DNA of 19,951 bases from positions 1 through 19,951 of the forward strand of contig JABZYY010000013.1 in NCBI GenBank assembly GCA_015264885.1. The letters are read 5' to 3'. The notes below the pieces were generated by a model, which saw only the letters and a program-made list of their open reading frames with translations, searched no databases and was not told where the DNA came from. The stretch comes from Streptococcus sp. (lineage in GTDB: Bacteria; Bacillota; Bacilli; Lactobacillales; Aerococcaceae). Below are positions 1-6,796 of this stretch, piece by piece. The position numbers and the translations under genes are program-made. Every line of letters begins with the position of its first letter. The first letter of the stretch is position 1.

Positions 1-351
1 CAGTTCTCCCATATTCCCTTGATCGAGTTGGACCGCTTGTTCTCTTTCAACAGCCTTTGCGTCTTCTAGTTGACCAATGCCATCAAATTCATACTGCGCC
101 TCTTTCACTCCCTCAACTTGTTCTACTTGGAACAACTTCTTTTGTTCGATGTTTCCATCTTGTAAGAGCGATTCTATTTGAAATCCCGAATTGGATAATT
201 CTAATAGCTTCGTTTGAACCTTCCCTGTACTTTCTTGCATCGAGAGTACCGCCAAGACGGCTGCTGTAATTAGCATCATGATGAAAAATAATATTCCTGT
301 ACGAATCTTCTTGCGCACAAGATACGCACCTGCTCTCTTTTTCCAATCCAT
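1..351 (-). CDS. ABC-transporter-type membrane permease, N-terminal part (3' end outside window)
   Basis: An open frame of 117 codons runs from an ATG at 351 to the left edge without a stop, so only the N-terminus is visible. A short basic segment (residues 1-17, MDWKKRAGAYLVRKK...) precedes one strong hydrophobic helix at about residues 19-38, then a polar, charged region of about 80 residues predicted to lie outside the membrane. This layout, with a basic leader, one membrane helix and a large extracytoplasmic domain, is typical of FtsX/MacB-like permeases of Gram-positive peptide or antibiotic ABC exporters. That assignment is inference from architecture, and no ATPase gene is visible. The start is supported by GGGAGAG a few bases upstream. 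It lies downstream of the smpB terminator, so it should have its own promoter. Confidence 0.7.
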   Translation of the reverse strand, partial: MDWKKRAGAYLVRKKIRTGILFFIMMLITAAVLAVLSMQESTGKVQTKLLELSNSGFQIESLLQDGNIEQKKLFQVEQVEGVKEAQYEFDGIGQLEDAKAVEREQAVQLDQGNMGEL

Positions 352-380
352 GTGCTCTCCCACATCCTTTCCTATTCTGT

Positions 381-420
381 ACTATTAGTTTGCACTTCCA
401 ATATGAAACAAATATGAAAC
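381..420 (-). promoter_or_regulatory. Tandem 11-bp direct repeat, possible response-regulator site and weak promoter of the permease gene
   Basis: Read on the minus strand, TTTCATATTTG is followed directly by TTTCATATTGG, so TTTCAT recurs at an 11-bp period (plus-strand 414-419 and 403-408). This is one helical turn, the spacing used by OmpR/PhoB-family response regulators on direct repeats. The proximal TTTCAT is 16 bp from AATAGT (381-386), which matches TATAAT at 4 of 6 positions. A weak activator-dependent promoter would fit, but this is inference from spacing only. Confidence 0.3.
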
Positions 421-440
421 GGAATTCTTTTTTGAAATAT

Positions 441-464
441 TTCATTACCATATATGGTAATGAA
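441..464. repeat. Perfect 24-bp palindrome, possible operator
   Basis: TTCATTACCATA is followed immediately by its exact reverse complement, giving a perfect 24-bp palindrome with no spacer. It lies between the smpB terminator and the 11-bp repeats upstream of the permease gene. The symmetry suits a dimeric repressor such as a TetR- or MarR-type protein. It is unlikely to be a terminator, because it is AT-rich with no loop and no upstream gene uses the T-run that follows on the plus strand. Confidence 0.4.
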
Positions 465-480
465 CTGTTTTTTGTATGCA

Positions 481-508
481 AAAAAGGCTGGACAATTTGT
501 CCAGCCTT
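481..508 (-). terminator. Intrinsic terminator after smpB
   Basis: An 11-bp perfect stem (AAGGCTGGACA paired with TGTCCAGCCTT) with a three-base loop is followed on the minus strand by a run of T. It begins just past the smpB stop codon and closes the secG-esterase-rnr-smpB group. Confidence 0.9.
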
Positions 509-513
509 CCTCT

Positions 514-978
514 TTAATATCTTTCTTTCATTGCACGATCGATTTCGCGTTTCATATCCTTTTGCTTTAAGGCATCACGTTTATCGTAATTTTTCTTCCC
601 TTTCGCAACTCCGATTAACAACTTTGCAACGCCATTTTTAATGTAGACCTTCAGCGGCACTACCGTATTTCCGGCTTGCTTTACTTGCTCCAGTAAATAA
701 TTAATTTGCTTTTTATGAAGCAATAATTTTCTCGTTCTTAATGGGTCATGATTGAACAGTGTCCCTTGTTCAAACGGGCTAATATGGACACCTACAAGAA
801 AAGCTTCTCCTTGCTTCAAGCTCACGTATCCATCTTTTAAATTGATACGCGCTTGACGAACCGATTTGATTTCTGTTCCAGTTAAGACCATCCCAGCTTC
901 AATCGTTTCAAGAATGGTATAGTCATGACTTGCTTTTCGATTTTGTGCGAGCACTTTATCGTTCGTTCCTTTAGGCAT
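514..978 (-). CDS. smpB: SsrA-binding protein SmpB
   Basis: SmpB binds tmRNA (SsrA) and brings it to ribosomes stalled on mRNAs lacking a stop codon, so that the nascent chain is tagged and the ribosome released. The 154-residue length is normal for the family. Visible signatures are the early GTEIKSVR segment (residues 34-41), GKKNYDKR (127-134), and the basic C-terminal tail rich in Lys and Arg up to the terminal ERY, which enters the decoding centre in the known mechanism. The start ATG at 978 follows AGGAGG at 984-989. That site overlaps the TAG stop of rnr (TAGGAGG), so translation of the two genes is probably coupled. Grouping with RNase R, which degrades the defective mRNA, fits a shared quality-control role. 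Confidence 0.97.
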   Translation of the reverse strand: MPKGTNDKVLAQNRKASHDYTILETIEAGMVLTGTEIKSVRQARINLKDGYVSLKQGEAFLVGVHISPFEQGTLFNHDPLRTRKLLLHKKQINYLLEQVKQAGNTVVPLKVYIKNGVAKLLIGVAKGKKNYDKRDALKQKDMKREIDRAMKERY

Positions 979-989
979 TCACGAACCTC

Positions 990-3284
990 CTAGCGTCTTT
1001 TCTTTTTCGTTTTAATTGCTTTTTTAAAGCGTTGGCGTCCTTTTGATTTTTTGCCTTTCTTAGAAGACTTTTCATCAAAGCGTTCGCCTTTTCTTGGACG
1101 TTCTGTTTTGGCCAATTTTGCATCTTCTACGAGTAGGAAATCGACTTCTCTAGCTTCCACATCTACTTTCACACATTTCACACGAACACGGTCACCGATA
1201 CGGTAACTAACACCCGTACGTTCCCCAAGTAAAATCATATGACTTTCAATAAAGTTAAAGTAGTCTTGCTTCAAGTGAGAAATATGAATTAATCCTTCTA
1301 CGGTATTGGCTAACTCGACAAACATCCCGAATTTTGTCACTGAGCTTACGATTCCATCGAATTCCTCGCCGACTTTGTCTTGCATGTATTCAGCTTTTTT
1401 CAATGCGTTCACATCGCGTTCCGCCTGTACTGCAAGTCGTTCCATACGAGACGATTGGTCTGCAATTTGTTGTAATTTATCTTCCAGAAGCGTATCTTCT
1501 TTCTTCGATAAATGACCTGGACGTTTTCCGTAATGACGGATCATACGATGGACGATTAAGTCAGGATAACGACGAATTGGCGAAGTGAAGTGCGTATAGT
1601 CTTCCGCTGCCAGTCCATAGTGTCCTGTAGGCGTAATATCGTACTTAGCTTGCTTCATAGAACGAAGCATCATCGTAGATACCACCGCTTCATACGGTTC
1701 ACCACGTACTTCATTCAAAGCTTTTTGTAATTTCTTCGGCGTAATCGAATCGTTCTTCCCTTTAATCGTAATTCCAAACGCTGTAATAAACTCTAAGAAT
1801 CGTTGGAGTTTTTCGCTATCTGGATTTTCGTGAATACGATAGATAAACGGCACCTTCAATTGTTCATAGTGACGAGCCACCGTTTCATTCGCCGCAAGCA
1901 TAAAGGACTCAATGAGTCGCTCTGCTATACCACGTTCACGTAGTATGATTTCTGTTGGCGCTCCTTTTTCATCCACCAGAATTTTTGCTTCTTGTGTATC
2001 AAAGTCAATCGCTCCACGTTCCGTACGTCTACGTTCAAGAATCGTATGTAATTCCTTCATATTCCATAGCATTTCAGCAATCTCTGGAGTGATTTTTTCA
2101 GAAGCTTCATTCGTATTGAATAATACGTTCACTTCATCATACGTTAATCGCTCGTTCGATTGAATCACACTTGGAAAAATCTCATGCTGGTAAATCGTTC
2201 CACTACGGTCGATTTCCATTCGGGCTGTTAACGTTAATCGCTCTTCATATGGATGAAGCGAGCAGATTCCGTTTGATAATCGTTGCGGTAACATTGGAAC
2301 CACACGGTCTGTTAAATACACACTCGTTCCTCGCTCAAATGCTTCCTTATCCATTTCAGAATTTTCCGTTACATAATAAGAAACGTCGGCAATAGATACG
2401 GTTAAGACAAAGGTACCATCTTCGCGTTTAACTAGAGCTACCGCATCATCTAAGTCTTTGGCGTCTGCACCGTCAATCGTCACGGTTAATTCTTGGCGTA
2501 AATCGACACGCCCTTCGAGTTCTTCCGGTGAGATGGTTTCACTCACACGGTTGGCTTCCTCTAATACTGATTCTGGGAATACGGTTGGGATTTTTAATTG
2601 ATGTAAAATCATTAAAATATCCATACCGACAGCGTCTTTATAACCGATTTCTTTGACGATATGCGCCTTCAAGACGAGTTCGTGACGCTCTGTTTCATAA
2701 TGTTCCACTTCGGCAATCACGACGGTTCCGTCAACTGGATTTAATCCCTTTCTAGTCACATAACATTTCGTTTTCTTTAATTTAGAATCTTTTAACGCAA
2801 TTTCGCCACAATAGCCTGTTTGCAGCATAATCTTCGATGGATAACGTGTATAAATCCCCACCACTTGCTTCACAGCACGTTCTAAGATTTTTACAATCGT
2901 TCCGCTTGCAGCTTTATCGTTATAAGGATTTTCTTCTTGAACGATACGAATAGCAACTGTGTCTCCATCCATAGCGCCATGGACATCCGTTCTTGGGATA
3001 AAAATATCTGGTTTGCCTTCTTCAACTGTGACAAAACCAAACCCTTTATCATTTAATCGGAATGTTCCTTCTAACGTACGATTTTTTTGATTGAATCCAA
3101 ATTTACCTTGTCGTGTTAATACAATTTTTCCAGAATCTTCGAGGTCAGCTAATTGTTTCACTAAAATCTTAAAGTCCTTTGAAGCAGTAAATCCGAAATG
3201 CTCACTAATTTCTTGAACAAAAAAACTTTCAGATTCATGTTCCATAAAGAAAGCCATTAAGATTTCTTCTAATGATTGTCTCAT
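990..3284 (-). CDS. rnr: Ribonuclease R (3'-5' exoribonuclease)
   Basis: RNase R is a processive, magnesium-dependent 3'-5' exoribonuclease that digests structured RNA and, with tmRNA-SmpB, non-stop mRNAs. Domains in order are an N-terminal winged-helix segment (about 1-65), cold-shock/OB domains (about 70-240), the RNB catalytic domain (about 260-585), an S1 domain (about 637-717) and a Lys/Arg-rich tail (about 725-764). The catalytic cluster DGADAKDLDD holds D271, D277, D279 and D280, with the spacing known for RNase II/R. The second RNB signature, THFTSPIRRYPDL, is at 564-576. The 764-residue length is normal. The ATG at 3284 has GGAGGT at 3291-3296, embedded in the last codons and stop of the esterase gene (TGG AGG TAA), with only four bases between genes. 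Confidence 0.97.
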   Translation of the reverse strand: MRQSLEEILMAFFMEHESESFFVQEISEHFGFTASKDFKILVKQLADLEDSGKIVLTRQGKFGFNQKNRTLEGTFRLNDKGFGFVTVEEGKPDIFIPRTDVHGAMDGDTVAIRIVQEENPYNDKAASGTIVKILERAVKQVVGIYTRYPSKIMLQTGYCGEIALKDSKLKKTKCYVTRKGLNPVDGTVVIAEVEHYETERHELVLKAHIVKEIGYKDAVGMDILMILHQLKIPTVFPESVLEEANRVSETISPEELEGRVDLRQELTVTIDGADAKDLDDAVALVKREDGTFVLTVSIADVSYYVTENSEMDKEAFERGTSVYLTDRVVPMLPQRLSNGICSLHPYEERLTLTARMEIDRSGTIYQHEIFPSVIQSNERLTYDEVNVLFNTNEASEKITPEIAEMLWNMKELHTILERRRTERGAIDFDTQEAKILVDEKGAPTEIILRERGIAERLIESFMLAANETVARHYEQLKVPFIYRIHENPDSEKLQRFLEFITAFGITIKGKNDSITPKKLQKALNEVRGEPYEAVVSTMMLRSMKQAKYDITPTGHYGLAAEDYTHFTSPIRRYPDLIVHRMIRHYGKRPGHLSKKEDTLLEDKLQQIADQSSRMERLAVQAERDVNALKKAEYMQDKVGEEFDGIVSSVTKFGMFVELANTVEGLIHISHLKQDYFNFIESHMILLGERTGVSYRIGDRVRVKCVKVDVEAREVDFLLVEDAKLAKTERPRKGERFDEKSSKKGKKSKGRQRFKKAIKTKKKRR

Positions 3285-3288
3285 TTCT

Positions 3289-4017
3289 TTACCTCCATTC
3301 TTGTTGATTTAGAAAAGAGAGAACAGTCTCTTGGAATTCCTTTCTAACAGGACTTACCGTAATCACATGCCCTGCTTCTTCATACCAATGTAACTCCACT
3401 TGCGCGTTAATGAGTCCCTCTTTTAATTCTAAGGATGACTCTGGATCGACAAGTGTATCTTGTTCCCCTTGTGCAATATAAAAACTTCCTGTCACTTCAT
3501 CTAAATGTGAAGCAACGTCACTTGAAAATGATTGAATATGTGCTAATTGTTTTTGTGCTTTTTCCTTCATTTCAGCTTCATCAAACGGGCGCCCTATATT
3601 TCTGTAAGACGCCTTCGCATACATCATAAAACTTTGAAACAGTCCTGGCAACTGAGGATTCCCAGAAGATACTGGCGAACAAAATGTGCCCGCATATTCT
3701 ACTAGATGTTCGGTTGATAATTTAGTCGCCATAATACCGCCCATCGATAATCCAAAGGCACTAACCGTGTGATAGCCTTGTCCTCGAACAAAGTCGACAG
3801 CACGTTTAGCATCATCGTACCAAGCCTCAGGAGAACTTGCTAAGATATCTTCCACATCTGGAGTTCCATGGCCAGAAAATACTGGAACATAGACTGCATA
3901 ATCATGACGATGTAAAAACTGCGCAAGCATTCTCACATCCGCAGGTGTTCCTGTATAAGCATGAAATAAAATCACCGCTCTTGTATTGCTTTCTTTTCTT
4001 AACCATAGTGCTTCCAT
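3289..4017 (-). CDS. est: Carboxylesterase of the Est30/YvaK alpha/beta-hydrolase family
   Basis: A 242-residue cytosolic alpha/beta hydrolase with no signal peptide. The nucleophile elbow GLSMGG gives Ser91. Asp187 (GEQDTLVDP) and His217 (EEAGHVI) complete the likely triad, with spacing close to Est30 of Geobacillus (S94, D193, H223). HAYTGTPADV (19-28) matches the oxyanion-hole segment of that family. Family members hydrolyse short-chain esters in vitro and the natural substrate is unknown. The position between secG and rnr is conserved in many Firmicutes, for example secG-yvaK-rnr-smpB in Bacillus subtilis. The start ATG at 4017 follows GAGGAG at about 4026-4031. A terminator-like hairpin lies directly upstream, so expression from the secG side may depend on readthrough. 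Confidence 0.9.
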   Translation of the reverse strand: MEALWLRKESNTRAVILFHAYTGTPADVRMLAQFLHRHDYAVYVPVFSGHGTPDVEDILASSPEAWYDDAKRAVDFVRGQGYHTVSAFGLSMGGIMATKLSTEHLVEYAGTFCSPVSSGNPQLPGLFQSFMMYAKASYRNIGRPFDEAEMKEKAQKQLAHIQSFSSDVASHLDEVTGSFYIAQGEQDTLVDPESSLELKEGLINAQVELHWYEEAGHVITVSPVRKEFQETVLSFLNQQEWR

Positions 4018-4041
4018 AATATTACTCCTCTAATCTGACAA

Positions 4042-4083
4042 ATAAAAAAGTACAATTGGTTGGCTGTCCGAACAATTGTACTT
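4042..4083 (-). terminator. Intrinsic terminator or attenuator between secG and est
   Basis: An 11-bp perfect stem, AAGTACAATTG (4048-4058) paired with CAATTGTACTT (4073-4083), encloses a 14-base loop. On the minus strand it is followed by six T, then ATTT. It lies 7 bases after the secG stop and about 10 bases before the est ribosome binding site, leaving no room for a promoter after it. It therefore either reduces or conditionally controls transcription into est-rnr-smpB. Confidence 0.75.
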
Positions 4084-4090
4084 AAATTTA

Positions 4091-4321
4091 TTATTTTGAT
4101 GAAATGTATGCTAATGCAAATGCTAATAACATGAAGATTGTTCCTAAAACAACTGTTACGCGAATTAAGAATGCCTCAAAACCACGTGCCTTTTGTTTAC
4201 CGAATAATTGCTCTGCTCCACCTGTTAAATTCGCAGCATTTGTTTTTGAAGGTTGCATTGCAACAACAATAATTAATAATACGCATACCACAACCATCAG
4301 TGATAAAATCAAATTGTACAA
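4091..4321 (-). CDS. secG: Preprotein translocase subunit SecG (TTG start)
   Basis: SecG is the small membrane subunit of the SecYEG channel and assists SecA-driven export. The 76-residue protein has two hydrophobic helices (about 4-21 and 53-72) joined by a polar loop with QPSKTNAANLTGGAEQLFGK. That loop is highly characteristic of Firmicutes SecG. The start codon is TTG at 4321, chosen because AAGGAGGG lies at 4328-4335 with about 7 bases between its core and the TTG. The peptide MYNLILSL also matches the usual N-terminus of the family. The next in-frame ATG, at codon 9, would remove half of the first helix. It is the first gene of the minus-strand group, with a promoter in the gap shared with the divergent HAD gene. 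Confidence 0.95.
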   Translation of the reverse strand: MYNLILSLMVVVCVLLIIVVAMQPSKTNAANLTGGAEQLFGKQKARGFEAFLIRVTVVLGTIFMLLAFALAYISSK

Positions 4322-4352
4322 AGGATTCCCTCCTTAACTAAAATTCTTTTCA

Positions 4353-4361
4353 ATTTTAACA
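4353..4361 (-). promoter_or_regulatory. Possible extended -10 promoter of secG
   Basis: The minus strand reads TGTTAAAAT, an extended -10 element (TGn plus TAAAAT, 5 of 6 matches), 31 bases before the TTG start. No good -35 is visible 16-18 bp upstream, which is tolerable for an extended -10. Confidence 0.4.
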
Positions 4362-4435
4362 TAAAAACTACGATATTTCTACTCTTTCACGCGAAATGTT
4401 TTCAATTCGAACTACAATTAAAATCCTTCGAAACA

Positions 4436-4444
4436 TGGTATAAT
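4436..4444 (+). promoter_or_regulatory. Extended -10 promoter of the HAD-gpx-PNPOx-thioredoxin cluster
   Basis: TGGTATAAT is a perfect extended -10 (TGn TATAAT), 30 bases before the HAD start codon. The -35 region is poor. Two TTCGAA copies (4406-4411 and 4427-4432) lie 21 bp apart just upstream. Confidence 0.7.
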
Positions 4445-4474
4445 AGAAAAAGACAAAATGAATGGAGTGACGGA

Positions 4475-5242
4475 ATGAAAGGTTTTGTATTTTTTGATTT
4501 GGATGGAACACTTTTAAACGGCGAGTCAAAAGTGGACGTCGCTACAGCCAAAGCCATTCAAACGCTAAAAAACAACGGGTATGAACCCTTTATCGCAACA
4601 GGACGTTCTTCTGCTGAAACACGCGATATTATGGAGAGTGCCAATATCCACTCAGGAATTTTTATGAACGGTCAAGTCGTTCTTTATCAAGGCAAGCGTG
4701 TTTATTCTTCAGAAATTCCAACTGAAATGGTGAAGAAATTCCATCAAATGGTAAAAGAAGATGGATATGGGTTTACGGCCTATAATGACAAAGAATTCTA
4801 CTTAGTAGAATCCACAGATGGAGCTAAGGATGCTTACGGATTTATTCACACGAATCCACCTGCACTAAACGCAGATTTTTATATAGATAATCCGATTAAC
4901 ATGTTGCTCTTTATCTGTCTTCCACCAGCGGAAGAAAAATATAAAGTAGCATTTCCTAATCTTGATTTCCTACGGAACACACCGTACTCAGTCGATGTGA
5001 TTTCAAAAGGGAATTCAAAAGCGGAAGGAATCAAACGCTTCTTAGAGTATTTAAATCAAGAAGATGCTGAAACTTACGCATTCGGAGATGGTCCAAACGA
5101 TATCGAGATGCTTCAAGCAGTGACGCATCCTGTCGCTATGGGAAATGCCATCCCTGTACTCAAAGAAATTGCAGAATTTATTACAACGGACAATACAGAT
5201 AACGGCATTATCAACGGATTAAAACACTATGACCTTATTTAA
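4475..5242 (+). CDS. Cof-type HAD-superfamily phosphatase
   Basis: A 255-residue HAD hydrolase of the Cof/class IIB type, which usually dephosphorylates sugar phosphates, flavin mononucleotide or related small molecules in the cytosol. Motif I is DLDGT, with nucleophile Asp8 and acid/base Asp10. Motif II is Thr42 in ATGR, motif III is probably Lys182 in SKGNSKAEG, and motif IV is FGDGPND (203-209), which holds the metal-binding Asp205 and Asp209. The cap lies between motifs II and III, as expected for class II. The substrate cannot be read from sequence. The ATG at 4475 follows GGAG at 4464-4467. It is the first gene of a plus-strand cluster driven by a good extended -10 promoter. Its stop is 16 bases before gpx, whose ribosome binding site begins directly after it. 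Confidence 0.93.
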   Translation: MKGFVFFDLDGTLLNGESKVDVATAKAIQTLKNNGYEPFIATGRSSAETRDIMESANIHSGIFMNGQVVLYQGKRVYSSEIPTEMVKKFHQMVKEDGYGFTAYNDKEFYLVESTDGAKDAYGFIHTNPPALNADFYIDNPINMLLFICLPPAEEKYKVAFPNLDFLRNTPYSVDVISKGNSKAEGIKRFLEYLNQEDAETYAFGDGPNDIEMLQAVTHPVAMGNAIPVLKEIAEFITTDNTDNGIINGLKHYDLI

Positions 5243-5258
5243 GAAAGGAGGAAAATGA

Positions 5259-5735
5259 ATGTCAATTTATGAAATCGAAGTCCCTACAGTAAGTGGAGAT
5301 GTAACTACTCTAGAAGACTATAAAGGACAATTACTGCTAATTGTGAATACCGCAAGCGGATGCGGACTCGCTCCACAATTTGACGGTCTAGAAAAACTCT
5401 ATTTAGAATTCAAGGACAAAGGATTCACAGTTCTTGGATTCCCTTGTAATCAATTTGCTGGCCAAGAGCCTCTCACTGCTGAACAAGCAGTCGCACATTG
5501 CCAATTGACGTACAACACAACTTTCCCGATGTTTGGTAAGGTTAAGGTAAATGGTCCAGAAACACATCCATTATTTGCCCTATTAAAGAAAGAGACTAAA
5601 GGCCTCTTAGGCGAGAAGGTTAAATGGAACTTTACAAAATTTCTCGTAGCAAAAGATGGAACGATTTTGAAACGTTTTGCTCCTACTACAACGCCTGAAC
5701 AAATTCGAGACGAAATCGCAAGTCTTCTTTCATAA
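5259..5735 (+). CDS. gpx: Glutathione peroxidase-family (Cys type) thiol peroxidase
   Basis: Reduces hydrogen peroxide and organic peroxides in the cytosol. The 158-residue length is typical of bacterial, non-selenium members. The peroxidatic Cys35 lies in NTASGCGLAP, Gln69 in FPCNQFAGQEP, and Trp123-Asn124 in KWNFTKFLV, forming the known active-site set. Cys81 is 46 residues after Cys35, exactly as Cys36 and Cys82 of yeast Gpx3, so it is probably the resolving cysteine. This suggests thioredoxin rather than glutathione as the reductant, which is inference. The ATG at 5259 follows AGGAGG at 5246-5251 with 7 bases of spacing. An out-of-frame ATG four bases earlier is not the start. Its neighbours encode other likely redox proteins. 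Confidence 0.95.
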   Translation: MSIYEIEVPTVSGDVTTLEDYKGQLLLIVNTASGCGLAPQFDGLEKLYLEFKDKGFTVLGFPCNQFAGQEPLTAEQAVAHCQLTYNTTFPMFGKVKVNGPETHPLFALLKKETKGLLGEKVKWNFTKFLVAKDGTILKRFAPTTTPEQIRDEIASLLS

Positions 5736-5744
5736 AACAATCTA

Positions 5745-5753
5745 TGATAAAAT
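5745..5753 (+). promoter_or_regulatory. Possible internal promoter before the PNPOx-like gene
   Basis: TGATAAAAT matches an extended -10, with the weak hexamer TTCTTT 17 bp from its TAAAAT core at 5725-5730. It lies in the 46-base gap after gpx and could give separate expression of the last two genes. The match may be chance in AT-rich DNA. Confidence 0.25.
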
Positions 5754-5781
5754 AAAAAGAAAACAGTTAGGAGAAATCACC

Positions 5782-6207
5782 ATGGAAGTCAATGAAATTT
5801 TACGTATTTTAGAAGAAATGAATGTAGCTGTTGTCGCGACTGCAGATGAGAACAACCAACCTCATGCACGTCATATTCATATCGGTGTTGCGAATGAAAA
5901 AGGTGTGTTCTTTATGACAAGTCCTAAAACAAATTTCTATAAACAACTGCAAAAGAATCAAAAAGTTGCCATTACTGCCATGAAGAGCGAAGACTACTTA
6001 ATTCAAGTGATTCGTATCGAAGGTGTTGTTAAAGAAATAGGTCGTGAACGTCTAGAAGAAGTGTTACAAGATAATCCATTCGTAAAAGATGTTTACCCTA
6101 ACGAAGAAGACATTGCTGGCGTACAAGTATTCCACTTATATGACGGTAAAGGATTCTACCATAGCCTTACACAAGGCCACAAATACGTGTTTGATATTCA
6201 CGAATAA
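5782..6207 (+). CDS. Pyridoxamine 5'-phosphate oxidase-like flavin-binding protein
   Basis: A 141-residue protein with the pattern of the FMN-binding split beta-barrel fold. The opening EILRILEEMNVAVVATADEN is followed by NQPHARHIHIGVANEKGVFFMTS (about 25-47), the strand, turn and strand of this family. SPKTNFYKQLQKNQKVAI (about 47-64) follows. Members include flavin reductases, F420- or haem-binding proteins and many of unknown activity, so no reaction is assigned. It lacks the full length of a true PdxH. The start is placed at the ATG at 5782 because TAGGAG lies at 5768-5773 with 8 bases of spacing. A longer reading frame open from 5677 overlaps gpx and has no ribosome binding site. It sits between gpx and a thioredoxin-like gene, suggesting a redox role. 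Confidence 0.85.
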   Translation: MEVNEILRILEEMNVAVVATADENNQPHARHIHIGVANEKGVFFMTSPKTNFYKQLQKNQKVAITAMKSEDYLIQVIRIEGVVKEIGRERLEEVLQDNPFVKDVYPNEEDIAGVQVFHLYDGKGFYHSLTQGHKYVFDIHE

Positions 6208-6226
6208 TCATTAGAAAGAGGATTTT

Positions 6227-6718
6227 ATGAAAAAACTTTTATTGGCTCTTGCAGCACTGATGGTTGCAGGATTAGCTACATTTTATTTATTACCATCAAG
6301 CAGCAAACCTGCTGATGCAAACGTCGTATTCCAAGACGCAAGCGGAAAAAAATTAACTGAAAAAGACTTTAACGGAAAGCCAACAGTCTACTACGCTTGG
6401 GCAAGTTGGTGTCCAGATTGCCAACAAGAGCTCCCAATTTTAAATACATTAAAAGAAAAATATGCAGACAAAGTTGAATTTGTTGGTGTAGCGATGATCA
6501 GTCAGAAAGAACCGATTGAGAACGGAAAGAAATACTTAAAAGAGCATTCTCTATCCCTCAACTATTACTCTGACGTTGATTCAAGCTTCCAAAAATATCA
6601 CGAGATTACAGAAATTCCAACCCTAATCTTTGTCGATAAAGATGGAAAGATTGTTAAAAAAACGGCCGGCGTTCTAACTCAAGAAGAACTCGAAACATAC
6701 ATCAAAGAAATCTTATAA
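6227..6718 (+). CDS. Membrane-anchored thioredoxin-like (TlpA/ResA-type) thiol-disulfide protein
   Basis: The 163-residue protein begins with MKK and a hydrophobic helix (about 4-22), followed by SSSKPADA, which reads as a signal anchor. There is no lipobox cysteine, so it is probably not a lipoprotein. The outer domain is thioredoxin-like. The active site WCPDC gives Cys62 and Cys65, and the cis-proline is Pro131 in EIPTLIFVD. These features fit the TlpA/ResA/AhpC-TSA group, which passes electrons to or from extracytoplasmic thiols. The target is not visible here. Such proteins in related bacteria serve methionine sulfoxide reductases, cytochrome maturation or peroxide defence. It is last in the plus-strand cluster, 19 bases after the PNPOx-like gene, with AGAGGA upstream of the ATG at 6227. 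The strong terminator at 6724-6757 follows. Confidence 0.9.
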   Translation: MKKLLLALAALMVAGLATFYLLPSSSKPADANVVFQDASGKKLTEKDFNGKPTVYYAWASWCPDCQQELPILNTLKEKYADKVEFVGVAMISQKEPIENGKKYLKEHSLSLNYYSDVDSSFQKYHEITEIPTLIFVDKDGKIVKKTAGVLTQEELETYIKEIL

Positions 6719-6723
6719 AATCA

Positions 6724-6757
6724 AAAAACACTAGCAGAATTCTCTGCTAGTGTTTTT
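6724..6757 (+). terminator. Intrinsic terminator of the plus-strand redox cluster
   Basis: A 15-bp perfect stem (AAAAACACTAGCAGA paired with TCTGCTAGTGTTTTT) with a four-base loop ends in a T-run, 5 bases after the thioredoxin-like gene stop. The A-run on the other side makes it potentially bidirectional. Confidence 0.93.
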
Positions 6758-6766
6758 CGTTTCTAT

Positions 6767-6794
6767 AAAAGAGAGGATGAAAACATCCTCTCTT
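6767..6794 (-). terminator. Intrinsic terminator of the atp operon
   Basis: An 11-bp stem (AAGAGAGGATG paired with CATCCTCTCTT) with loop AAAA lies directly past the atpC stop. On the minus strand it is followed by TTTTATAG. It sits tail to tail with the terminator of the convergent cluster. Confidence 0.85.
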
Positions 6795-6796
6795 AT

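Noticed and set aside
441..464. The 24-bp palindrome as a transcription terminator
   Set aside because: It has no loop-forming centre, is AT-rich and has no gene upstream on the plus strand. On the minus strand it follows the real smpB terminator. An operator is more likely.
113..481. 122-codon minus-strand frame overlapping the permease
   Set aside because: It overlaps the smpB terminator and the permease gene in another frame, its product is low-complexity and mixed, and it has no ribosome binding site. The permease frame with its clear membrane helix is the better reading.
5677..5781. Upstream extension of the PNPOx-like gene from an ATG at 5677
   Set aside because: The extension overlaps the end of gpx, lacks a ribosome binding site and adds 35 residues outside the family fold. 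The ATG at 5782 has TAGGAG upstream.
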